From Chlorocebus sabaeus (taxonomy: Eukaryota > Chordata > Mammalia > Primates > Cercopithecidae): a stretch of 64,000 nt of DNA. The stretch is taken from contig NW_027327632.1 in NCBI RefSeq assembly GCF_047675955.1, positions 186,001 to 250,000 of the forward strand, written 5' to 3'. Shown one piece after another: positions 11,910 through 21,742 of the stretch; the stretch's first letter is position 1; each line of letters starts with the position of its first letter. A program made the position numbers and the translations under genes. A model generated the notes under the pieces. It was given only the letters and a program-made list of their open reading frames with translations, did no database searches and had not been told where the DNA came from.

Positions 11910-12421
11910 AAGCTTTCTGAGAAACTTTGTGTTCTGTGAAATCATCACACAGAGTTACAGCTTTCCCCTCCAGAAGCCGTTTGCTAAGACTGTTCTACTG
12001 GAATTTGCAAAGGATTATTTGGAAGCCCTTGGAGGCGTATGGTGAAAAAGAAAATATCCTCAGATGAAAACTGGAAAGAAACTTTCTGAGAAACTGCTTT
12101 TTGATGTGTGACTTCCACTCACTGAGTTACGGCTGTATTTCATGGAGCTGTTTGCCAGCCTTATATCTGTGGAATCTGGAAACTGATATTTCGGATCCCT
12201 TTGAAGACTATAGGGCCAAGGGAAATATCCTCTCATCAAAATGAGAAAGAAGCTTTCTGAGAAACTTCTTTGTGATCTGTGAATTCATCTCACAGAGCTA
12301 CAGCTCTCCCTTGAAGAAGCCTTTCACTAAGATTGTTCTTGTGCAATTTGCCAAGCGATATTTGGAAGGCCATGGAGGGCTATGGTGAAAAGGCAAATAT
12401 CCTCAAATGAAAACTTGAAAG
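11910..12421 (+). repeat. Alpha trimer 10 (C10-A10-B10)
   Basis: C10 starts at 11910, A10 at 12079 and B10 at 12250. B10 ends with a diverged GAAAATTGGTGAG in place of GAAGCTTTCTGAG. Confidence 0.92.
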
Positions 12422-13038
12422 AAAATTGGTGAGAAACTGCTTTGTTTTCTGTGAATTCGTCTCACAGTGTTACAGCTTTCCCCTCCAGAAGCCGTTCCCT
12501 AAGACTGTTCTTGTGGAATTTGCAAAGAATATTTGGAAGCCCATAGAGGCATATGGTGAAAAAGGAAATATCCTCAGATGAAAACTGGATAGAAGCTCTC
12601 TGAGTTACTGCTTTAAGATGTGTGACCTCCACTCACTGAGTCACAGATGTGTTTCGTGGAGTTGTTTGCTAGCCTATTTCTGTGGAATCTGAAACTGATA
12701 TTTCGGATCCATTTGAAGTCTATAGGGCTAAAGGAAATATCCTCTGATCAAAATGAGCAAAAGGCTTTCTGAGAAACTACTTTGTGATCTGTTAATTCGT
12801 CTCACAGAGATACAACTTTCCCCTCAAGAAGCCTTTCATAAGACTGTTCTCGTGGAATTTGCAAAGTGATATTTGCAAGCCCATGGAGGGGTATGGTGAA
12901 AAATAAAATATCTTCAAATATTTTCCTCTCCAGAAGCCGTTCACTAAGACTGTTCTTTTGAAATTTGAAAACGGATATTTGGATGCCCATAGAGGCTTAC
13001 GGTGAAGAAGAAAATATCCTCAGATGAAAACTGGAAAG
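12422..13038 (+). repeat. Alpha trimer 11 and start of 12, with a deletion fusing B11 to C12
   Basis: C11 starts at 12422, A11 at 12593 and B11 at 12762. B11 runs through GGTATGGTGAAAAATAAAATATC and at about 12915-12925 joins the middle of a C monomer at CCTCTCCAGAAGCCG. The B11+C12 segment is 277 bp where about 343 bp is expected, so about 66 bp are missing, covering the end of B and the start of C. The trimer register resumes with A12 at 13039. Confidence 0.88.
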
Positions 13039-13383
13039 AAACATTCTGAGAAACTGCTTTGTGATGTGTGACTTCCACTCAATGAGTCACAGCTGTATTT
13101 CATGGAGCTCTTTGCTGGCATTATTTCTGTGGAATCTGAGAACTGATATTTCAGATCCCTTGGAAGACTACAGGGCCAAAAGAAATATCCTCCGATAAAA
13201 ATGACAAAGAATCTTTCTGAGAAACTTCTTTGTGATCTGTGAATTCATCTCACAGAGTTAAATCTTTCCGCTCAAGAAACCTTTCGCTAAGACTGTTTTG
13301 TGGAATTTGCAAAGTGATATTTGGAAGCCCATGGAGGGCTATGGTGAAAAAGAAAGTATCTTCAAAAAAAAGAAACTGGAAAA
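13039..13383 (+). repeat. Alpha trimer 12, remainder (A12-B12)
   Basis: A12 starts at 13039 and B12 at 13210. A12 carries the CTCAATGAGTCACAG variant of A2 and A3. B12 has the AGAAAGTATC ending with an A-run, as in B4, and is about 174 bp long. Confidence 0.92.
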
Positions 13384-13897
13384 AAGTTTCTGAGAAACTG
13401 CTTTGTGTTCTGTGAAATCATCTCACAGAGTTACAGCTTTCCCCTACAGAAACCGTTCGCTAAGACTGGTCTTGTGGAATTTGCAAAGGGATATATTGAA
13501 GCCCGTAGAGGTTAAGGTGAAAAAGAAAATATCCTCAGATGAAAACTGGAAAGAAGCTTTCTTAGAAAATGCTTTGTGATGTTTGACTTGCACTCACTGA
13601 GTTACAGCTGTATTTCGTGGACCTGTTTGCTAGCCTTATTTTGGTGGAATCTGAGAACTGATATTTTAGATCCCTTTGCAGACTATAGGCCTAAAGGAAA
13701 TATCCTCTGAAAAAAAATGAGAAAGAAACTTTCTGAGAAACTACTTTGTGATCTGTGAATTCATCTCACAGAGTTACAGCTTTCCCCTCAAGAAGCCTTT
13801 CGCTAAGACTGCTCTTGTGGAATTTGCAAAGGGATATTTGGAAGCCCATGGAGGGCTATGGTGAAAGGGCAGACATCCTCCGATAAAAACTGGAAAG
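13384..13897 (+). repeat. Alpha trimer 13 (C13-A13-B13)
   Basis: C13 starts at 13384, A13 at 13554 and B13 at 13726. B13 carries the GGGCAGACATCCTCC ending that pairs it with B1 and B8. Confidence 0.93.
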
Positions 13898-14047
13898 AAG
13901 CTTTCTGAGAAACTTCTTTGTTTTCTGTGAATTCATCTCACAGAGTTTCATCTTTCCCGTCCAGAAGCCGTTCGCTAAGACTGTTTGGGGAAAAAGAAAA
14001 TATCCTCAGATGAAAACTGGAAAGAAACTTTCTGAGAAAATGCTTTG
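13898..14047 (+). repeat. Truncated terminal alpha monomer C14 plus stub
   Basis: C14 is about 127 bp instead of 171 bp. It jumps from CTAAGACTGTTT at about 13985 to GGGGAAAAAGAAAATATCC, losing about 44 bp including the GGATATTTGG segment. A 23 bp stub of the next monomer (14025-14047, ending TGCTTTG) abuts the CCGG satellite. Confidence 0.9.
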
Positions 14048-14056
14048 GTCTGGTTC
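14040..14056. other. Right alpha/CCGG junction
   Basis: ATGCTTTG (alpha) is followed directly by GTCTGGTTCGG (CCGG satellite). The break lies about 22 bp after the alpha anchor, within about 30 bp of the monomer phase at which the left junction lies. No target duplication is visible. Confidence 0.9.
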
Positions 14057-16740
14057 GGTTTTAGCTGGTGTAAACAGATACGAGCCGGTCAAATACGGTC
14101 AAAACAGGTATGAGCCTGTCTGCTCCGTTCTGGTCTGGTTTTAGCCGGTGAAAACCGGTTTGAGCCGGTCTGCTCTGGTTTGTGTCCGGTTTGAGCCTGT
14201 CAAAACCGGTTTGAGCCAGTCTGGTCCGGTTTGAGACGGGTAAAACCGGTTTGAGCCAGTCTAAGGGCTGGTCTGGTGCGGTCTGATCCTGTTTGAGCTG
14301 GTCAAAACCGGTTTGATTCCGGTTTGAGCCGGTCTGCTCCGTTCCGGTTTGCGTCTGGTTTGAGCCGGTTTTAGCCGGTCTGGTCCAGTTTGAGCCTGTT
14401 GGAGACGGACTAGTCCGGTTTGATCCGGTCTAATCCGATTTGAGCCGTTTAAAACCGGTTTGATCCGGCAGTTTGATCCGGTCTAATCCGGTTTTAGACC
14501 GTCTGGTGCGGTTTGATCCGATTTGAGTCGGTCTAGTCTGGTTTGCGCCGGTTTTAGTCAGTGTGTTCCGGATGGATCCATTTTGAGCTGGTCTGGTCCG
14601 GTTTGATCCGGATTGAGCCAGTCTGGTCTGGTTTGATTCGGTTTGAGCCAGTCAAAACCGGTTTGGACCTGTCTAGCTGGTCTGGTCCGGATTTATCCGT
14701 TTTGAGCCGGTCTGGTCCGGTTTGATCCGGTTTGAGCCGCTCTGGTATGGTTTGATTCGATTTGAGCCGGTCAAAACCGGTTTGAGGCGGTCTGGTCCGC
14801 ATTGAGCCGGTCAAAACAGGTTTGAGCCGGTCCGGTCCGGTCTGGTCTGGTTTGAGCCGGTGAAAACTTGTTTGAGCCGGTCTGGTCCGGTTTGATTCCG
14901 GTTTGAGTCGTTCAAAACCTGTTTGAGCCGGTCAGGTCCGTATTGAGATGGTTAAAACCGTTTTGAACCGGTCTAAGAGTCGGTCTGGTGCGGTTTGATC
15001 CGGTTTCAGCTGGTAAAAACCAGTTTGATTCCGGTTTGAGCCGGTCAGGTCCAGTTGGATTCGATTTGAGCCAGTCAAATCCGGTTGGAGCCGGTCTTGT
15101 CCGTATTGAGACCCTTAAAACTGGTTTGAGCCGGTCTAAGAGCCGGTCTAGTGCGGTTTGATCCGGTTTGAGCCGGTCAAAACCAGTTTGCGTCCGGTTT
15201 GAGCCGGTCGGGTCCGTTCCGGTTTGAGTCCGGTTTGAGCCGGTTTGAGCCGGTCTGTTCCGGTTTGAGCCAGATGGATGCAGTCTAGTCCAGTTTGATC
15301 CCATTTAATCCGGTTTGAGCCGGTCAAAATCGGTTTGATCCAGCAGTTTGATCTGGTCTAATCCGGTTTGAGCCGGTCTGGTCCGGTTTTATCCGGTTTG
15401 AGTCGGTCTGGTCTGGTTTCAGCCGGTTTGAGCCGGTCTGTTCCAGTTTGAATCTGGTTTGAGTCGGTCAAAACCGGTTTGAATCGGTCTGGTCCTGTTT
15501 CATCCGATTTGAGCTGGTCTGGTCGGGTTTGAGCCGGTCAAAATCGGTTTGAGCCGGTCTGGTCCGGTTTGATCTGGTCAAAACACGTTTGAGTCCGGTT
15601 TGAGCCGGTCTGGATAGGTTTGATCCAGTCAAATCCGATTTGAGCCGGTCTAATACGGTCAAAACGGGTTTGAGCCTGTCTCGTCCCGTTTGAGTCTGGT
15701 TTGAGCCGGTCAAAACTGGTTTGAGCCTTTCTGGTCCGGTTAGAGCTGGTCAAAACCGGTTTGAGTCTGTCAAAACCGGTTGGAGCCGGTCTAGTCCAGT
15801 TTGAGCTGGCTTGAGCCAGTCTGGTCCGGTTTGATCCGATTTGAGCCAGTCTGGCCCGGTTTGAGCCGGTCAAAAGCGTTTTGAGCCGTCTGGTCCTGTT
15901 TGAGCAGGTCTGGTCGCGTTTGACTTGGTCAAAACCGGTTTGAGATGGTCTAGTCCCGTTTCAGACCGGTTTGAGCCGGTCAAAACCGGTTTGAGCCTGT
16001 CTGGTCCGGTTAGCGTCCAGTTTGAGACGGCCAAAACAGGTTTGAGTCCTGTTTGAGCCGGTGAAAGCAGATTTCAGTCGATCTGGTCCTGTTTGATCCG
16101 GTTTGAGTCGGTCAAAAACGGCTGGAGTGCGGTCTGAGCCCGTCAAAACAAGTTTGAGTCTGGTTTGAGCCGGTGGAAACTGGCTTGAGACGGTCTGGTT
16201 TGGTTTGATCTGGTTTGAGCTGGTGTGGTCTGGTTTGATCCGGTTTGAACCGCTCTAGTCCGGTTTCATCCCGTTTTAGACGGTCAAAATCGGTTTGATC
16301 CGGCAGTTTGATCTGGTCTAATCCAGTTTGAGCCGGTCTGGTCCAGTTTGATCCGGTTTGAGCCGGTCTGGTCTGGTTTGAGCCGCTTTGAGCCAGTCTG
16401 TTCCGGTTTGAGTCCGGTTCGAGACAGTCAAAACCGATTTGAATTTTTCTTTTCCGGTTTGAGACGGTCTGGTCGGGTTAGAGCCGGTCTGGTCGGGTTT
16501 GAGCCGGTCAAAACCGGTTTGAGACCGTCAATCTGATTTGAGCCAGTCAAAACCAGTTTGAGCCGGTCTGCTGCGGTTTGATTCGGTTGGAGCCGGTCTG
16601 ATCCGGTTTGATTAGATTTGAGCCGGTCAAAACCGGATTGAGCCGATCTGGTCCGGTTTGAGTCCGGTTTGAGCAGGTCAAAACCGTTTTGAGCCGTTCT
16701 GGTCCGGTTTCAACCGGTCAAAACTGGTTTGAGTGCGGTT
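14048..16740 (-). repeat. CCGG units of about 0.9 kb next to the alpha block
   Basis: A distinctive interruption, GGCAGTTTGAT followed by CTGGTCTAATCC or CCGGTCTAATCC, recurs near 14467, 15343 and 16303. The spacings are about 876 and 960 bp, suggesting three imperfect units. The region also contains the GTCTAGC...CCGGATT subfamily that precedes the alpha block. Confidence 0.55.
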
Positions 16741-19700
16741 TGAGGCAGTCAAAACCGGTTTGAGCCGGTCTGGTTCAGTTTCAGCCGGTCTAAACACGTA
16801 TGAGCCAGTCAAATTCGGTCAAAACAGGTGTGAGCCTGTCTGGTCCGTTCTCGTCTGGTTTTAGCCAGTGAAAACCGTTTTGAGCCCGTCTGGTCCGGAT
16901 TGAGTGCGGTTTGAGCCAGTCAAAACCGGTTTGAGCCAGTCTGGTCCGGTTTGAGATGGTCTGGTCGGGTTTCATTGAGCCTGGTTTGAGCCGGTCAAAA
17001 CCGGTTTGTGTCGGTCTGGTCTGGTTTGTACCGGTTTGAGCCAGTCTGCTCCAGATTGATATGATTTGAGCCGGTGTGGTCCGTATTGAGACGGAAAAAC
17101 CGGTTTCAGACGGTCTAAGATCCGGTCTGGTGCGGTATGATCCGGGGTGAGCCGGTCTCGTCCGGTTTGAGACGGTCAAAACCGGTTTGAGCCTGTCTGG
17201 TGCGGTTTGAGTCCGGTTTGTGCCGGTCAATCCCGGTTTTAGCCAGTATGGTCCGGTTTAAGCCGGTCTGGTCGGATTTGGGCTGGTCAAAACTGCTTTG
17301 AGCCGCTCTAGCCGGTCTGGTCTGGATTGATCCATTTTGAGCCGGTCTGGTCCTGTTTGATACGGTTTGAGCCAGTCTGGTCCGGTTTGCTACGGTTTGA
17401 GCCGGTTATAACCGCTTTGAGCCTGTCTTGCTGGTCTGGTCCGGATTGATCCGTTTTCAGTCGGTCTGATTCGGTTTCATCCGGTTTGAGCCGGTCTGGT
17501 ATGGTTTGATTCGATATGAGCCGGTCAAAACCGGTTTGAGCCGGTCTGGTCCGCTTTTAGCCGGTCAAAACAGGTTTAAGAAGGTCCGGTCCGGTCTGGT
17601 CTGGTTTGAGCCAGTCAAAACCTGTTTGAGCCGGTCTGGTCCTGTTTGATCCCGGTGTGAGCCAGCCAAAACCGGTTGGAACCGGTCTGGGCCGGTTTGA
17701 GTCTGGTTTGAGCCGTTCAAAACCGATTTGAGCCGGTCTGGCCTGGTTTGATCCGGTCAAAACCCGTAGGAGTCCGGTTTGAGCCGGTGAAAACCGGTTT
17801 GAGATGTTCTGGTCCGGTTTGAGCCGGTTTGAGACAGTCTGGTCTGGCTTGAGCCGGTTTTATCCGGTCTGTAACTGTTTCAGTCCGGTTTTAGCCGTTC
17901 AAAATGGTTTGAGCCTGTCTCGTCGGGTTTGAGGCCGGTTTGACCCCGTGAAAACTGGTTTGAGCCGTTCTGGTCCGGTTTGAGTCCGGTTAGAGCCGGT
18001 CAAAACTGGTTTGTGCCGTTCTGGTCCGGTTTGATCCGGTTTGAGCCAGTCTGGTCACGTTCGAGCCAGTCAAAACTGGTTTGAGCCGGTCTAGTCCGGT
18101 TTCAGTCCGGTTTGAGCCGGTCAAAACCGTTTTGAGATGGTCTGGTCCGGTTAGAATCTGGTTTGAGCCGGTCAAAACAGGTTTGAGTCCGGTTTGAGGT
18201 GGTTAAAACCGGTTTGTTCCAGTCTTATGCGGTCAAAACCTGTTTGAGCCAGTCTGGTCTGGTTTCATCCGGTCAAAACCGGTTTGAGTCGGTTTGAGCT
18301 GGTCAAAACCGGATTGAGCCGCTCTGGTCGGGTTTGAACCGGTTTGAGCCGGTCTGGTCTAGTTTGAGCCGGTCAAAACCTGTTTGAGCCGGTCTGGTCC
18401 GGTTAGAGTCCGGTTTGAGCCGGTCAAAACCGGTTTCAGCCGGTCTGGTTCGGTTTGAGCCGGTCTGGTCCAGTTTCAGCCTGTCAAAACCGGTTGGAAC
18501 ATGTCTGGGCCTGTTTGAGTCCTGTTTGAGCCTGTCAAAAACGGTTTGAGCCGGTCTGGCCTGGTTTGATCGGGTCAAAACCCGTATGAGACCGGTTTGA
18601 GCTGCTGAAAACCGGTTCGAGATGTTCTGGTCTGGTTTCAGCCGGTTTGAGCCGGTCTGGTCTGGTTTGAGCCGGTTTGAGCCGGTCTGTTTCTGTTTGA
18701 GCCGGTCTGTTCCTGTTTGAGTCCGGTTTGAGCCGTTCCAAACCGGTTTGGGCCGGTCTAGTCCGCTTTGAGTCCGGTTTCAGCCAGTCAAAACCGGTTT
18801 GAGCTGGTCTGGTACGGTTTGAGTCCTTTTTGAGGCATTCAAAACAGGTTGGAACCGGTCTGGGACGGTTTGAGTCCGGTTTGAGGCAGTCAAATCCGCT
18901 TTGAGCCTTTCTGGCATGGTTTGATCCAGTCAAAACCCGTATGAGACTGTTTTGAGCCAGTCAAAACTGGTTTGAGCCGGTCTGGTCTGGTTTGAGTCTG
19001 GTTTGAGCCGTTCAAAACCGGTTGGAGCCGGTCTGGCCTGGTTTGATCGGGTCAAAACCCATTTGACTCTAGTTTCAGCCAGTCAAAACTGGTTTGAGCC
19101 ATTCTGGTCCGGTTTGATCCGGTTTGAGCCGGTCTGGTCTGGTTTGTGCCGGTTCAAACTCGTTTTAGCGGATCTGGTCTGGTTTGATTCTGGTTTGAGC
19201 CGTTCAAAACCTGGTAGACCCAGTCTGGTCCGTAATGAGACGGTGAAACCGGTTTGAGCCAGTCTAAGAGTCGGTCTGGTGCGGTTTGATCCGGTTGGAG
19301 CCGGTCAAAACATGTTTGAGTCCGTTTTGAGCCGGTCTGGTCCGTTCCGGTTTGAGCCGCTCAAAACCGGTTTGAGCCGGTCTAATACAATCAAAACATA
19401 TTTGAGCTGGTCTGCTCGGATTTGAGTCTGGTTTGAGGTGGCAAAAACCGGTTTCAGTCCGATTTGAGCCAGTCTGTTCCATTCCAGTTCGAATCCGGTT
19501 TGAGCCGGTCAAAACCGTTTTGAGCCGTTCCGGTCCGCTGTGAGCGGGTCAAAACCAGTACGAGTGGATCCGGTCCAGATTGAGTAGATCAAAACCGGTT
19601 CGAGTCGGTCTGGTCCGGTTTGAGCCGGGCACAACCGGTTTCAGCTGGTCTGGGCCAGTTTGAGTCTGGTTTGAGCCGGTCAAAACTGGTCTGGGCCTGT

Positions 19701-20400
19701 TTGAGTCCAGTTTGATCCGGTCAAAACCCGTATGAGTCCGGTTTGAGGTGGTGAAAACCGGTTTGAAATGTTCTGTTACGGTTTGAGCCGGTTTGAGCCG
19801 GTCTGGTCTGGCTTGAGTCTGGTTTCAGCCACTCAAAACCGGTTTGAGCCGGTCTGGTCTGGTTTGAGTCTGGTTTGAGCCAGTCAAAATAGGTTTGAGC
19901 CGGTCTGGTCCGGTTTCAGTCCGGTTTGAGGTGGTCAAAACCGGTTTGAGCCGGTCTGGCCTGGTTTGATATGGTCAAAACCCGTTTGACTCTGGTTTGA
20001 GCCAGTCAAAAATGGTTTGAGCCTTTCTGGTCCGGTTTGATCCAGTTTGAGCCGTTCTGGTCACGTTCGAGCCGGTCAAAACTGGTTTGAGCTGGTCTAG
20101 TCTGGTTTCAGTCCGGATTGAGCCGGTCAAAACAGGTTTGAGTCTGGTTTGAGCTGTTCAAAACCGATTTGAACCGGTCTTATGCAGTCCAAACATTTTT
20201 GGGACGATCTGGTAGGATTTGAGTCCAGCTTGAGGCAGTCCAAACCGGTTTCAGTCCGGTTTGAGCTGGTCTGGTCCGTTCCGATTTGAATCTGGTTTGA
20301 GCCAGTCAAAACCGGTTTGAGCCGGTCCTGTCCGTTTTGAGCTGGTCAAAACCGGTTCGAGTCGGTCCGATCTGGTTTGAGCCGGTCAAAACCGGCTTGA
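16741..20400 (-). repeat. CCGG higher-order unit M-a (pairs with 21743-25130)
   Basis: This is the first copy of a tandem duplication. Matching points are TAAACACGTATGAG at 16791 and 21793, TTCATTGAGCCTGG at 16971 and 21973, GTCGGATTTGGGCTGG at 17271 and 22041, and ACTCTAGTTTCAGCC near 19066 and 23731. The offset changes in steps (5002, 4770, 4949, 4665, about 4644, then 4695), showing a few indels between otherwise collinear copies. The right end is approximate. Confidence 0.7.
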
Positions 20401-21742
20401 GCTGGTCCGGTGCAGTTTGATCTGGTCAAAACATGTTTGAGTCCGGTTTGAGCCGGTCAAAACCGTTTTGAGACCATCTCATCCGGTTTGAGCCTGTCAC
20501 AACCGGTTTGAGCCAGTCTGCTGCGATTTCATCACGTTTGAGATGGTCTGGTCCAGTTTGATTAGATTTGAGCTGGTCAAAACCGTTTTGAGCCGATCTG
20601 GTCCGGTTTGAGTCCACTTTGAGCAGGTAAAAACCAGCCAGTCTGGTCCGGTTTGAGTCCGGTTTGAGCCAGTCAAAACAGGTTTGAGCCGGTCTGGTCC
20701 GGTTTGAGTCTGGTTTGAGTCGGTCAAAATCGGTTTGAGCTGGTCTGGCCTGGTTTGATATGGTCAAAACCCGTTTGAGTCCGTTTTGAGCTGGTCTAAA
20801 CCAGTTTGAGCCATTCTGGTCCGGTTTGACTCCGGTTTGAGTCCTGTTTGTGCCAGTCTGGTCCGGTTTGAGCTGGTCAAAACCAGTTTGAGCCCATCTC
20901 GTCCGGTTTGAGCTGGACAAAACTGGTTTGAGCCGGTCTAATACGGTCAAAACATGTTTGAGCCGGTCTGCTCGTATTTGAGTCCGGATTGAGGTGGTTA
21001 AAACCGGTTTCAGTCCGGTTTGATCTGGTCTATTCCGTTCCGGTTTGAATCCGGTTTAAGCCGGTCAAAAGCGGTTTGAGCCGGTGTGGTACGGTTTGAG
21101 CCAGTCAAAACTGGTTTGATCCGTTCTGGTCCGGTTTCATCCGGTTTGAGCCGGTCTGGTCTGGTTTGAGCGGGTTCAAACCGGTTTTTGCCGATCTGGT
21201 CCAGTTCGAGTCCATTTTGAGCCGTTCCAAACCTGGTAGACACGGTCCAGTCCGTAATGAGACGGTTAAAACCGGTTTGAGCCAGTCTAAGAGCCGGTGT
21301 GGTGCGGTTTGATCCGGTTGGAGCCGGTCAAAACACGTTTGAGTCCATTTTGAGCTGGTCTGGTCCGTTCCAGTTTGAGCCGGTAAAAACCAGTTTGAGC
21401 CAGTCTGGTCCGGTTTGAGTCCGGTTTGAGCCAGTCAAAACAGGTTTGAGACTGTCTGGTCCGGTTTGAGACCGGTTTGAGCCGGTCAAAATCGGTTTGA
21501 GCCGGTCAGGCCTGGTTTGATTTGGAGAAAACCCGTTTGAGTACGGTCTGAGCCGGTCAAAACCGGTTTGAGCCCGTCTGTTCCGGTTTGAGCCTGGTTT
21601 GAGTCTGGTTTGAGCAGGTCTGGCCTGGTTTGAGCCAGATTGAGACAATCTGTTCCGGTTTGAGTCGGGTTTGAGACAGTCAAAACCGATTTGAATTTGT
21701 CTTGTCCAGTTTGATCCGGTCAAAACCGGTTTGAGTCCGGTT

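Larger units (their letters stand above)
7281..14047 (+). repeat. Alpha satellite array (trimeric higher-order repeat)
   Basis: This is a head-to-tail array of monomers of about 171 bp with hallmark alphoid text: TTTCTGAGAAACTGCTTTGTG, TCATCTCACAGAGTTACAG, GTGGAATTTGCAAAG, GATATTTGGAAGCCC and GGCCTATGGTGAAAAAG. The wording closely resembles the African green monkey alpha monomer as I recall it, and the orientation is the conventional one. Three monomer types repeat strictly as C-A-B. C has CTCCAGAAGCCGTTCGC. A has GACTTCCACTCACTGAG, CTGATATTTCGGATCC and ACTATAGGGCC. B has TTGTGATCTGTGAATTC, CTCAAGAAGCCTTTCGC and CATGGAGGGCTATGG. Trimer spacing is 511-515 bp throughout except at one internal deletion. 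There are 40 monomers (14 C, 13 A, 13 B) plus a 23 bp stub. In primates alpha satellite underlies the kinetochore, but whether this island is active cannot be told from sequence. Confidence 0.97.

Noticed and set aside
7281..14047. Assigning the window to African green monkey or another Old World monkey because of the alpha wording.
   Set aside because: The B and C monomers do resemble that sequence, but the A monomer and the trimer order differ from the monomeric or dimeric arrays known there. The species is left open.
14757..14773. TTCGATTTGAGCCGG-type strings in the CCGG satellite as CENP-B boxes.
   Set aside because: They lack the required A and have CCGG where CGGG is needed. They are ordinary module variants.
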